A stretch of DNA of 64,000 bases, from assembly GCA_965261585.1 (NCBI GenBank), contig CBDHDN010000012.1, forward strand, positions 50,526-114,525, read 5' to 3'. Each line of letters opens with the position of its first letter. The first letter of the stretch is position 1. The notes below the pieces were generated by a model. That model saw only the letters and a list, made by a program, of their open reading frames with translations, had not been told where the DNA came from and searched no databases. Made by a program: the position numbers and the translations under genes. Of this stretch, positions 46,206 to 54,723 are shown one piece after another. The DNA is from CBDHDN01 sp965261585 (GTDB lineage Bacteria > Pseudomonadota > Alphaproteobacteria > UBA6615).

Positions 46206-46859
46206 ATGCAGTCGTTGGAGATCACCGAGGACATCAACGTCGTCTTCGGCACCCCGGTGTTGCGCCGGACCGTGCCGGAATGCCAAATGGCCAATGCCCA
46301 GTTGGCCACCCGCATCCGCGACGTGCGACAATCGACACCCGGCGTCACGATCAGGAACCGTGGCGGCTGGCAATCGGAGCCGGATCTGTGGCGCTGGCAG
46401 GGCTATGCCTTCGACTGGTTCCGGGACGCCGTCGACGACGCCGTGCGGCGCGTCGCGGCGCTGGCCAGCCAGGAGACGGACCTTACCGGGATCGACGTGC
46501 GCTACGACGCGACCGCCTGGGCCAACGTCAACACCCGCGGCCATTACAACGCGAAGCACATCCACCCCGGCGTACACTGGTCGATCGTCTACTACGTCGA
46601 TGCCGGCGGCGCGCCGGACCCCGGCCACGGAGCCAGCGGCAAGCTGGAGTTGTTCGATCCACGCCCACTAGCCTTGACCGCGCGCCAGCCGGCCTACGGC
46701 TTCGGCGGCGGCCTCAGCATCGATCCGACGCCCGGCGTACTCGTCCTGTTCCCGGCGTGGATGGAGCACTTCGTCCACCCGTTCTTCGGCGACGGCGAAC
46801 GCATCTCGATCGCCGCCAACATCAGGCTCACCGGCGGGCGGCACGCGGGGCTTGCCTAA
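46206..46859 (+). CDS. 2OG-Fe(II) oxygenase, TIGR02466-like
   Basis: 217-residue putative Fe(II)/2-oxoglutarate oxygenase. It matches the small family that starts with a sentence like INVVFGTPVLRRTVPECQM and contains WANVNTRGHYNAKHIHPGVH (iron-binding His), WSIVYYVDAGG, LVLFPAWMEHFVHPF (second His) and ISIAANIRLTG (2OG-binding Arg). The biological substrate is not known. It is convergent with the S1C protease-like gene. Confidence 0.85.
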   Translation: MQSLEITEDINVVFGTPVLRRTVPECQMANAQLATRIRDVRQSTPGVTIRNRGGWQSEPDLWRWQGYAFDWFRDAVDDAVRRVAALASQETDLTGIDVRYDATAWANVNTRGHYNAKHIHPGVHWSIVYYVDAGGAPDPGHGASGKLELFDPRPLALTARQPAYGFGGGLSIDPTPGVLVLFPAWMEHFVHPFFGDGERISIAANIRLTGGRHAGLA

Positions 46860-46870
46860 TTCGGCGCGGC

Positions 46871-47872
46871 TCAGTGCAGCTGGGGCTGCTTCAGGAGGGC
46901 GTTGCGGTCGATCGACCTGATGTTGAAGGCCAGGCGCGTGCCGTCGCGCTCGATGGCCACGGGCACGCTCGTCCCGGCGGGTCCGAGGGCCCACACCTTG
47001 CGGAACATCTGAGCTAGATCGCCGACCAAATCGCCATCCACCTCGACGACCTCGTCGCCCTGATGGATGCCGGCATCCTCGGCCGGGCCCCCGGGGGCCA
47101 AGCCGGCCACGACCAGTCCTTCATCGTGACTGGCCGTATACATGCCAAGCCAGGGACGCGGCGGCCGGTTGACGCGGCCGAAGCGCAGCAAGTCGTCCAG
47201 AATCGGTGGCAACAGGTCGATCGGCACGACCATGTTCGCCTTGACGCCGTTGTCCTCGTCGCCGCCCTGCTCAAGGAACAGCGAGCCGATGCCGTTCAGT
47301 TTGCCGTCGGTACCGATCAGCGCCGTGCCGCCCCAGTCGGGGTGTGCCGGCGCCGTGAAAATGGCGTCGTCGATGACGTATTCCCAATAGCCGGCGAACT
47401 CCTGCCGGGCGATGACCTGGGCGCACATGGCGTGCCGGCGACCGCCGTGGCCGGCAACGATGACCTCGGCCCCCTCACGGGCCTCGCTCGCGGCGCTGCC
47501 GATGTCAATGGCCGGGACATTCAGTCGGGACAGCGCCTGGACGAGGCCGAGACCCGTGCCCTGGTCGTAGGCAACGACATGGGCCGGCGTGGCTACGCCG
47601 TCGGCCGCGGTAAGCCAGACCTGCTCCGCCTCGGTGATCAGGTAGCCGATCGTCAGGACCAAACCGTTCGCGCGAATCACGACGCCGTTGCCGGTGCGCT
47701 CCGTCCCCAGTATCGAGGCGGTGAAGGCGTCCTGTGGAATCAAGGCCTTGAGCGCCACGACCGAGGCCAAGGCCTGGTCCAGGTCGAACCCGAGCTCCCC
47801 GGGATTCGGCCGCAGGGCCTCGGGGAATTCCCAGTCCGACGCTTCTTCCAAATCGGCCCCCATCAGCGACAC
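46871..47872 (-). CDS. HtrA/S1C-like protein with PDZ domain, catalytic residues missing
   Basis: 333-residue protein with a trypsin-like domain (about 30-220) and a PDZ domain (about 235-325: LGMYTASHDEGLVVAGLAPG, DAGIHQGDEVVEVDGDLVGD). The fold is that of HtrA/DegP, but the triad positions are changed. Where HtrA has a TNNHV-type His, this has LTIGYLITEA. The Asp segment reads GTGLGLVQAL, and the GNSGG serine loop is DWGGTALIG. It should therefore be a non-peptidolytic pseudoprotease, perhaps a chaperone or scaffold. No signal peptide is seen, so it may be cytoplasmic. Confidence 0.82.
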   Translation of the reverse strand: MSLMGADLEEASDWEFPEALRPNPGELGFDLDQALASVVALKALIPQDAFTASILGTERTGNGVVIRANGLVLTIGYLITEAEQVWLTAADGVATPAHVVAYDQGTGLGLVQALSRLNVPAIDIGSAASEAREGAEVIVAGHGGRRHAMCAQVIARQEFAGYWEYVIDDAIFTAPAHPDWGGTALIGTDGKLNGIGSLFLEQGGDEDNGVKANMVVPIDLLPPILDDLLRFGRVNRPPRPWLGMYTASHDEGLVVAGLAPGGPAEDAGIHQGDEVVEVDGDLVGDLAQMFRKVWALGPAGTSVPVAIERDGTRLAFNIRSIDRNALLKQPQLH

Positions 47873-48053
47873 CTCAGTCTAGACTCACCGCCCGACCTTA
47901 CCAAGGCGCCCGTCAACAAATGGTCAGCACACCGGGCGGATAAACGTGGCCGCGCCGCGGTTTCCGCGGCCGGATGGATGGACCCGCCGACGCCGCTTGC
48001 GGCATACTGCCGCTGAGGCCGCGCTAGTCACGCGGCTCCGGAGGCTCGAGGCG

Positions 48054-48608
48054 ATGGGATCACAGGCCGAAATAGAGCGCACCATGCTCAGTCTCCTGGA
48101 GGGGCCCCGTCACGATATCGGTGACGTCGAGACATGGCGGTCCGTACTGGTCCAATTGACGGACCTGTTCGACGCAAAGGGCGCCCAGGTCGCCTATTTC
48201 GACCTGTCGGCGCCCGATGCCCTGGTGTTCACCGTTACCCACGGCTTTCGCTTCGGCGCGCGCGAGCGCCAGGACTACCTGACCCATGGCCGGACGGATC
48301 CACGCTTGCGCGTCGCGACCGGCTCACCCGGTCGGGCGCTGTCCTGCGGCCTCGACGTCGATCGCGGGCAATTGCGCGACTCCGCCATCTACAAACACGT
48401 GATGCAGCCGCTGGGCCTGGAGTACACGATGTGGGCCCACCTGCCGGAAGACGACGACACGCTCAACGTTTTCGGCGTGATGCGCGGACCGGACGCGCGC
48501 CCGTTCGATCGGGCCGAATGCGACGTGTTCGATGCTCTGATCCCCATCTTCAAGCGGGTGGTCGCCGTGCACCGCCCCCAGGTGGTGCGCGCCCTGGGCC
48601 AGTACTAG
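48054..48608 (+). pseudogene. LuxR-type regulator, N-terminal sensor part (truncated by IS5-type element)
   Basis: 185 residues resembling the ligand/PAS-like N-terminal half of LuxR-family regulators (segments RDSAIYKHVMQPLGLEYTMW, NVFGVMRGPDARPFDRAECD and ALIPIFKRVVAVHRPQVVRA). The frame ends at the CTAG target where the IS5-type element is inserted. The expected C-terminal helix-turn-helix half is not present in the bases after the element. ATG 48054 follows GGAGG. The remaining part cannot bind DNA. Confidence 0.65.
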
Positions 48609-49448
48609 GGCCCGTTTACAATTAGGGGATTCCCCTTAACCAGTGAGTTGTGATTCAAGACTGTTTTTGGGGGGAGGCAGTCTTGATTCGCACGATTCTT
48701 TCAGACCCGCAGTGGGATCGGATCAAGGATCTGGTGCCTGGCAAGGCGACGGACCGCGGCGTGACCGGCCGCAACAACCGGCGGTTTGTCGAGGCCGTGC
48801 TTTGGGTGGCCCGCACTGGTTCGCCATGGCGCGATCTGCCCGATGCGTTCGGTCCCTGGTACACCGTCTACACCCGCTTCTGGCGCTGGTCGCGGCACGG
48901 GGTCTGGAAGCAGGTGTTCAAGGCCCTGGCCGACGACCCGGATTTCGAATACCTGATCATCGACTCCACCATCGTGCGGGCGCATCACCACGCCGCCGGT
49001 GCAAAAGGGGGACTCAAAATCAGGCCATCGGACGCTCGCGCGGCGGGCTAAGCAGCAAAATCCATATCGTCGTGGACGGGCTTGGCAATCCCCTGCGCTT
49101 CGTTCTCACCGCCGGCCAGGTGCATGACAGCACCCAGGCAAGAGCGCTCGTCGAGGGCCTGACCGGCGCCTACCTGCTCGCCGACAAGGCCTATGACTCC
49201 AACGAGTTCCGCGACGTCATCGCCGAGCACGGCATGGTCGCCGTGATCCCGTCCAACCGCTCCCGGTCGATGGCGATCCCCTACGACAAACACCTCTACA
49301 AAGAACGCCACCTCGTCGAATGCTTCATCAACAAGATCAAGCAGTTCCGAAGGCTCGCCACCCGCTACGACAAAACCGCAGCCTCTTTCCTGTCCATGCT
49401 ATGTCTGTGCGCTGCCATAATCTGGCTGCGTTAATTGTAAACAGGCCC
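48609..49448 (+). mobile_element. IS5-type (IS427-like) element, 840 bp
   Basis: Bounded by GGGCCCGTTTACAATTA on the left and its near-inverse TTAATTGTAAACAGGCCC on the right, within a CTAG site duplicated on both sides (48606-48609 and 49448-49451). Two overlapping frames encode one transposase. It lies between the LuxR-type remnant and the PAS-kinase upstream region. Confidence 0.88.
48683..49434 (+). CDS. IS5-type transposase, joined by programmed -1 frameshift
   Basis: OrfA (LIRTILSDPQWDRIKDLVPG to LIIDSTIVRAHHHAAGAKGG) starts at a TTG behind GGGGGAGG. OrfB continues the protein in the -1 frame (QNQAIGRSRGGLSSKIHIVV, then LADKAYDSNEF and LVECFINKIKQFRRLATRYD). The switch falls at AAAAGGGGG (49003-49011), a typical slip site for this IS group. 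The joined product is about 250 residues with DDE residues in IIDSTIV, LADKAYDS and RHLVECFIN. Confidence 0.85.
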
Positions 49449-49549
49449 TAGTGGTCTGATCCATCCTGACGCTTGGCTGCCAAGCGTCAGGTGAAGCTGG
49501 TGGTTCGGTTCAGCTTACGGGTGGGGATCATCCGCCAGCATCGAACCAC
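49448..49549. repeat. palindromic repeat, copy 1
   Basis: CTAGTGGTCTGATCC followed by a CGCTTGG/CCAAGCG hairpin and a second hairpin ending CAGCATCGAACCACC. A second, better conserved copy lies at 59233-59353. The left boundary is again CTAG, shared with the IS5-type element. Confidence 0.6.
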
Positions 49550-49834
49550 CAACGCGGCTTTCCTTAATCGGGCAGGCCCCCGCGCCGGTTGCCGGAACAA
49601 GCGGTCGCGCTTAGCTGGTGCCGACAATCGGCCCAAGTACGCTCGCCCGGAATGCTTAGATGCTAAGCCACCGTTAAACAATCTGGACGAGTATCCGGCA
49701 GGCTCCGGCGGCCAGCAACGACCACCATGGACCGTCCCGATAATGGCCGACATCGCTCTCGAAGCCGCGCGCGCCGTCATCGTGACGGCAATTGTGGTCG
49801 GCGGTCTGGTGGGCGGCCGGGCGGACGCTGGTCG

Positions 49835-51034
49835 ATGCTGAGAATGCTCGCCACGATCATCGACGTCAGGCAGCGGAAGCGGGCGGCGGCCGCGGTGCGC
49901 GAATCCCGCGATTTGCTCGAAAATCGCGTGCGTGAGCGCACCGCCGCGCTGCAGAAAGCCAACGACGACTTGAAGGCGGAGATCGCGGAGCGCGAGCAGA
50001 CGGAGCGCGCACTGCGGGCCAGCAAACTGAGCCTCGCAGAGGCCGAGCGCATTGGCCAGATGGGCAACTGGGTGCGCGATATCCGCACAGGCACCGTGCG
50101 GGCTTCGCAGGAGTTCCGCCGCATCCTTGGCATTGCGCCGGACGCGGAGATCAGCTTCGCAGACATCACCAGCCGCATTCATCCGGACGACCGGCGGCTG
50201 TTCGGCGAGACCGTTCAGACGGCCCGTGCCGAACGGCGGCCGTTCGACATGACGATGCGCATCGTCTTGCCCGATGGCGGCCGGCGTGTCGTCCATTCCT
50301 GCGGCGAGTTCACCTTCGACGCCGCCGGCGAGCCCATCCGATCGACCGGGACCGTCCGCGACATCACCAAGCTGAAGACGGTCGAGGACGATCTGGCCTC
50401 GGAGCGTACGCTGATGCGAACGTTGCTCGAGGCCTGGCCCGACTTCGTCTACGTCAAGGACCGGCACAGCCGCTTCATCAAGGCGAACTCGGCGACCACG
50501 GCCGCCATGGGGGTCGCGCCGGGCAACGATTTGGTCGGCAAGACCGACTTCGAGTTCTATCCGCACGACATCGCCGCGCAGTTCTACGAAAGCGAGCAGG
50601 CGATGATCGCCTCGGGCCGTCCCGTCATCAACCACGAGGAGCCTCTGCGCAGGGACGGCCGCGAGCTGTGGCTGTTGACGACCAAGATACCCTACCGCGA
50701 TGGCGAGGGACGCATCGCCGGCTTCGTCGGCATGGGCCGCGACATCACCGAGCGCAAGCGGGCGGAGGAGGAGCTCAACGTCGCCAAGGAACAGGCTGAG
50801 CTTGCGAACCGGACCAAATCCCAGTTCCTTGCCGCGATGAGCCACGAACTGCGCACACCGCTGAACGCGGTCATCGGCTTCTCCGAGATCATCAAGGAAC
50901 AGACACTCGGCCCGGTCGGCAGCCCCAAGTACCGCGACTACGCGGAAGACATCCATCTGACCGGCCAGCATCTGCTCGCGCTCATCAACGACATTCTCGA
51001 TTTGTCGAAGATCGAGGCCGGCCGCGAAGATCTG
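49835..51034 (+). CDS. PAS-domain histidine kinase, 5' exon (upstream of intron)
   Basis: First 400 codons of a sensor kinase: a coiled-coil lead (RESRDLLENRVRERTAALQK), a PAS_3-type domain (about residues 65-180, ERIGQMGNWVRDIRTGTVRA), a second PAS domain (about 195-310, DFVYVKDRHSRFIKANS) and the HisKA domain with the phospho-acceptor His in FLAAMSHELRTPLNAVIGFS. The exon ends at GREDL, where the group II intron begins. A hydrophobic segment lies just upstream in another frame (MADIALEAARAVIVTAIVVG), possibly the true membrane-spanning N-terminus lost by a frameshift. Confidence 0.85.
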
Positions 51035-52953
51035 GTGCGCCAGGCGAACTGGCAGAAGGTAGGGGGTGCAAGTCCCCCGGAACGAAGGAGTAACCGAACC
51101 ACGTTTCTCCGCGAGCCGTGCGTTGGCTCCCGTGAGGGGGCAGGCGAAGCGTCGGTAGCGGCATGGATGGGCAGGGCTATTGAGCACCGTAAAAGCGATG
51201 GTCCGGGGTGCCGAGGCTTTCAGATCGGTCGAAGGCAATATTGCAGGCGTCGTTTTGGTGAGATGTCGGCGAGCCCCGCGGTGTCAGAGAACCCATGCAC
51301 GTTCGCACGCCTTCTGTTGGGACCCTGGGAGGTCTTCAAACTGCCCCGGTTGTCGTAAAGGGGCCGCGTAGGGAATGGAGAAAACCGAAGCCTATGATGA
51401 ACGGTTTGAAGAAGTCGGATGAGGCCGTACGACCTGTGAGGGCGGCGAACAAGGGAGCGCGAGCTTCTGCGGAGTCGCCGGAGGAAAGGGCCTCAACCAA
51501 GGGGAATCCGGATTGCCAAAGCACGCGCCGAACCCAGTGTCGGGTAAGCGTGCCACAGGCGGCGGCCCGGATACGGAAAGCTGCAGAGAGAAACCCGAAG
51601 GAACGTCTCACTGCGCTCTTCCACCACATTACGCCGGACGCGCTCGGTGCGGCCTACTTCGCATTGAAGAAGGACGCAGCAGCCGGTGTCGACGGCGTTA
51701 CGTGGGACATGTACGGCGAGGGTCTGGATGAGCGCCTGCTCGACCTGCACCGGCGCCTGCACAGAGGGGGAGCGTACCGGGCGCCACCGGTTCGGCGGGT
51801 AGAGGTACCCAAGCCGGACGGGGGGACACGACCGCTCGGGATCGCGGCGCTGGAGGACAAGGTCGTCCAGAAGGCGGTTGTGGATGTGATCCTGACACCG
51901 ATCTACGAGGTGGTGTTTCTTGGCTTCAGCTACGGGTTCCGACCGGGGCGGGGGGCGCACGATGCGCTCGATGCCCTGGCCTTCGGGATAGAACGGCGCA
52001 AGGTCAGCTGGATAGTCGATGCAGACCTCCGGGCGTACTTCGACACGATCCCGCGGGATGGGTTGATCACGTTCCTAGAGCACCGCATCGGAGACAGGCG
52101 GGTCATCCGTCTGATCCGGAAATGGCTGAACGCCGGCGTCATAGAGAGTGGGTCATGGGCAGATACGGGTATGGGCACGCCGCAGGGGGCAATAGTCTCC
52201 CCCGTCTTGGCGAACGTGTTCCTGCATTACGTGCTCGACGTGTGGTTCCACAAGAAATGGCGCCCGAACGTCCCGGATGGCGAAGCGATCATCGTCCGTT
52301 ACGCTGACGATATCGTTGTCGGGTTCCAACACAAGCGGGATGCGGAGCGGTACCTCCGCGACGTTCGAGAGAGGCTGGCCCGGTTCGGTCTCAGCCTCCA
52401 CCAGGACAAGACCCGCCTCGTGGAGTTTGGCCGGTTCGCGGATTTGAACCGGCGCCAGCGCGGGGTGGGCAAGCCGGAGACTTTCGACTTTCTGGGCCTC
52501 ACGCACTATTGCACGACGACCCTGAGAGGACGCTTTCGGCTTGGTCGCAAACCGGTTGCCAAACGGGTCAACAGGACCCTGGCGCGCATCGACGAGGTGC
52601 TTCGCAAGCGCTGGCACCACGACATCTGGGAAGTTGGTAGGTGGCTGGGGAGAGTCTGCAATGGCTGGCTCAACTACTTTGCCGTCCCAGGGTCAGGCCG
52701 GTTCATCCGTGCGTTCCTCCGCAGGCTGCAACGCCGGTGGATGCGGGCGCTACGCCGCCGGTCCCAGCGAGCCCGATTTAGTTGGAAGCGACTGGAGCGC
52801 ATGACCGAAATCCTGTGGCCACGCGCCTCCATCCGCCACCCATGGCCGGACCAGCGGTTCGCCGTCAAGCACCCGAGGTAGGAGCCGGATGGTTCAACGA
52901 CCACGTCCGGATCTGCGCGGGGGGTGCGCAGCAATGCGCATTCCTACCGTAAC
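51035..52953 (+). mobile_element. group II intron, copy B (1919 bp), inside the histidine kinase gene
   Basis: Same ends and length as the inner intron copy A at 42448-44366, with two noticed base differences in 1919. It is inserted in the sense orientation between codons of the kinase (CTG at 51032 and CAC at 52954). Exact removal joins GREDL to HEEEVDVAC without changing the frame, and the joined product has all kinase domains. The 5' exon ends AGATCTG, which resembles the exon end of copy A (GGGTCTG). Confidence 0.92.
51394..52881 (+). CDS. ltrA: group II intron reverse transcriptase/maturase (copy B)
   Basis: 495-residue protein identical to that of copy A except for Gly in place of Trp in DTIPRDGLITFL, within the RT domain. 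The catalytic YADD (IVRYADDIVVG) is unchanged. Whether the Gly substitution affects splicing is unknown; copy A's protein could act in trans. The start is as in copy A (MMNGLKKSDEAVRP). Confidence 0.9.
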   Translation: MMNGLKKSDEAVRPVRAANKGARASAESPEERASTKGNPDCQSTRRTQCRVSVPQAAARIRKAAERNPKERLTALFHHITPDALGAAYFALKKDAAAGVDGVTWDMYGEGLDERLLDLHRRLHRGGAYRAPPVRRVEVPKPDGGTRPLGIAALEDKVVQKAVVDVILTPIYEVVFLGFSYGFRPGRGAHDALDALAFGIERRKVSWIVDADLRAYFDTIPRDGLITFLEHRIGDRRVIRLIRKWLNAGVIESGSWADTGMGTPQGAIVSPVLANVFLHYVLDVWFHKKWRPNVPDGEAIIVRYADDIVVGFQHKRDAERYLRDVRERLARFGLSLHQDKTRLVEFGRFADLNRRQRGVGKPETFDFLGLTHYCTTTLRGRFRLGRKPVAKRVNRTLARIDEVLRKRWHHDIWEVGRWLGRVCNGWLNYFAVPGSGRFIRAFLRRLQRRWMRALRRRSQRARFSWKRLERMTEILWPRASIRHPWPDQRFAVKHPR

Positions 52954-53457
52954 CACGAGGAGGAGGTCGACGTCGCCTGCGCCGCCCGCGCGGTCTGTGC
53001 CCTGCTGCAGGATCGGGCGCAGTTGGCGAAGCTGGAACTCGTCGATGACATTGCCGACGACCTGCCCACGGTGTGGGCCGACGAACGGCGCCTGAAACAG
53101 ATCGTCTTCAACTTGCTATCGAACGCCGTGAAGTTCACGCCGACCGGCGGCAAGATCACGATCTACGCCCGCTGCGAGGCCGATCGGGGAGTCACGATGG
53201 AGGTGCGGGACACCGGCATCGGCATCGCCGAGAAGGACATACCGACAGCGCTGGCCCCGTTCTCACAGGTCGACAGCGATCTCAACCGCGTCTACGAGGG
53301 CACCGGCCTGGGCCTACCCTTGACCAACGCCCTCGTCGGCCTGCACGGCGGCCGCCTGGAACTCGAAAGCGAAGTCGGCACCGGCACGACCGTAACCGTC
53401 CGCCTGCCGGCGAGCCGAACCATGCCGGAGACCGTCGTAGACCGGGCTGCGGGCTAG
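52954..53457 (+). CDS. PAS-domain histidine kinase, 3' exon (ATPase domain)
   Basis: The C-terminal 167 codons of the kinase: DLPTVWADERRLKQIVFNLL with the N box FNLLSNAVKFTPTGG, then G1 VRDTGIGIAEKD, the F box FSQVDSDLNRVYEG and G2 GTGLGLPLTNAL. It is in the same frame as the 5' exon across the intron boundary (51034 to 52954), giving a 567-residue spliced protein. No response regulator is adjacent. Confidence 0.88.
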   Translation, partial: HEEEVDVACAARAVCALLQDRAQLAKLELVDDIADDLPTVWADERRLKQIVFNLLSNAVKFTPTGGKITIYARCEADRGVTMEVRDTGIGIAEKDIPTALAPFSQVDSDLNRVYEGTGLGLPLTNALVGLHGGRLELESEVGTGTTVTVRLPASRTMPETVVDRAAG

Positions 53458-53876
53458 CTTGCGCGAGCCGGCTCTCACTCGGGGCCAGGCGTGTGCTGAG
53501 CCTGGACGGTCGCCAGGCCGCCTAACAGGGGTCGCGCTTCATGGGCGCTCGGCTCCGCACCCAATGCCGCGGCGACGCGGGGCCCCGTAGTTCCGGCTGG
53601 CATTGCGGGGCGAAGACTGGATCTCGCTCGCGCCTCGTCCCGCTTGGGCGTACGGTGGCCAGGATGCCTTGACATTCCTCAATGTGGCGATGGCGCCACG
53701 CAGGCCACGATGCGGGACCATCACAGCATATCCCGTGGCGATTCGAGCCACGGGAGGTGCCTCGGACACGCCACACGGGCGAATGGCATCATGACGCGCG
53801 ACATGGCACACAGTGCCCAACCCCTCCCGAGCGCCCGCTCGCCGGGCGCGCCCTCATTGGCTGACGGGAAGAGCAG
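53458..53876. other. 419-base intergenic stretch with a hairpin
   Basis: No convincing gene is seen. A 9-bp perfect hairpin (TCCCGTGGC 53731-53739 with GCCACGGGA 53747-53755) lies in the middle; it lacks a T-run and may be another REP-type palindrome or a weak transcript end. The promoter of the HPF gene should be in the last 100 bases. Confidence 0.4.
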
Positions 53877-54452
53877 ATGCAGATCACACCGGAAGTCACC
53901 TTTCGCCAGATGGCCCCATCGCCCGCGGTCGAAGCGCGGATCCAGGAGCACCTGACGCGGCTGGACCGCTTTCACAACCGCATCATGTCGTGCCGCGTCG
54001 TCGTCGAGGCGCCGCACCGCCAGCACCGCAAGGGCAACCTCTACAACGTCAGCGTCGATATCACGCTGCCGGGCGGCAAGGAGATCATGGTCAATCGGGA
54101 GAAACGCCTGAGCCACGCGCACGAGGACGTCTACGTGGCGATACGCGACGCCTTCAAGGCGATCCGGCGCCAACTTCAGGACACCGGCCGCAAGCAGCGC
54201 GGCAATGTCAAGTCACACGAAACGCCGCTGCACGGCACGGTCGCCCGGGTCTTCAGCTACGAAGGCTATGGCTTCGTCGAGACGCCCACCGAAGGCGAGA
54301 TCTACTTCGATCGCAACGCCGTCGTCGACGGCGCGTTCGAAGATCTGGAACCGGGCAGCGAGGTGCGCCTGGTCGTTGCCGAGGGCGAGAGCGACAAGGG
54401 CCTGCAGGCGACGACAGTGAAGCCCATCGGCAAGCACCACCTGATTGAATAG
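53877..54452 (+). CDS. HPF/RaiA ribosome-hibernation factor fused to a cold-shock domain
   Basis: 191-residue protein with two parts. Residues 1-110 are a ribosome-associated inhibitor/HPF domain (ITPEVTFRQMAPSPAVEARI, NLYNVSVDITLPGGKEIMVN, DVYVAIRDAFKAIRRQLQDT) that binds the small subunit. Residues 115-185 are a cold-shock domain with the RNA-binding motifs YEGYGFVET and EIYFDRNAVVDGAFE. The fusion differs from stand-alone HPF and may guide the hibernation factor to RNA. It stands alone, upstream of the disrupted cytochrome b561 gene. Confidence 0.9.
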   Translation: MQITPEVTFRQMAPSPAVEARIQEHLTRLDRFHNRIMSCRVVVEAPHRQHRKGNLYNVSVDITLPGGKEIMVNREKRLSHAHEDVYVAIRDAFKAIRRQLQDTGRKQRGNVKSHETPLHGTVARVFSYEGYGFVETPTEGEIYFDRNAVVDGAFEDLEPGSEVRLVVAEGESDKGLQATTVKPIGKHHLIE

Positions 54453-54546
54453 CCAGGCCTCGCGCCGCGTGCACGGGCGGGCGCTCCGGGACTCTGGCAG
54501 CCCGCGAGCTTGGCGGCAGCGCCAACCGGTAAACCAGGAGTGCACG

Positions 54547-54723
54547 ATGGCAACGGACGCAACCGGCACGGCGACGGGTCAACCTGACACGGCAATGGTC
54601 AAAGTCTGGGACATTCTGGTCTGGATCTTCCATTGGACGGTCGCGCTCGCGTTTTTCGTGGCCTATTTCGCCGAGGACATTCTGAATCTGCACGTCTGGG
54701 CCGGATACACCGTCGGCGGGCTA
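54547..54723 (+). pseudogene. cytochrome b561 family protein, 5' part (split by IS elements)
   Basis: The first 59 codons of a prokaryotic cytochrome b561/Ni-Fe hydrogenase b-type cytochrome: KVWDILVWIFHWTVALAFFV, LHVWAGYTVGGL. Heme-ligand His residues are in IFHW and LHVWAGY. The gene is cut at CTAG by two tandem IS630-type elements and resumes at 57123. Removing 54724-57122 (2399 bases) restores a 223-residue protein in frame. Confidence 0.9.

Noticed and set aside
49473..49834. 122-codon frame upstream of the PAS kinase as a separate gene
   Set aside because: Most of it covers the palindromic repeat. Only the last 30 residues look like a membrane helix, which more likely belonged to the kinase N-terminus.
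53539..53820. Minus-strand 93-codon frame upstream of the HPF gene
   Set aside because: No family recognised, overlaps a hairpin, and has no ribosome binding site; listed as non-coding.
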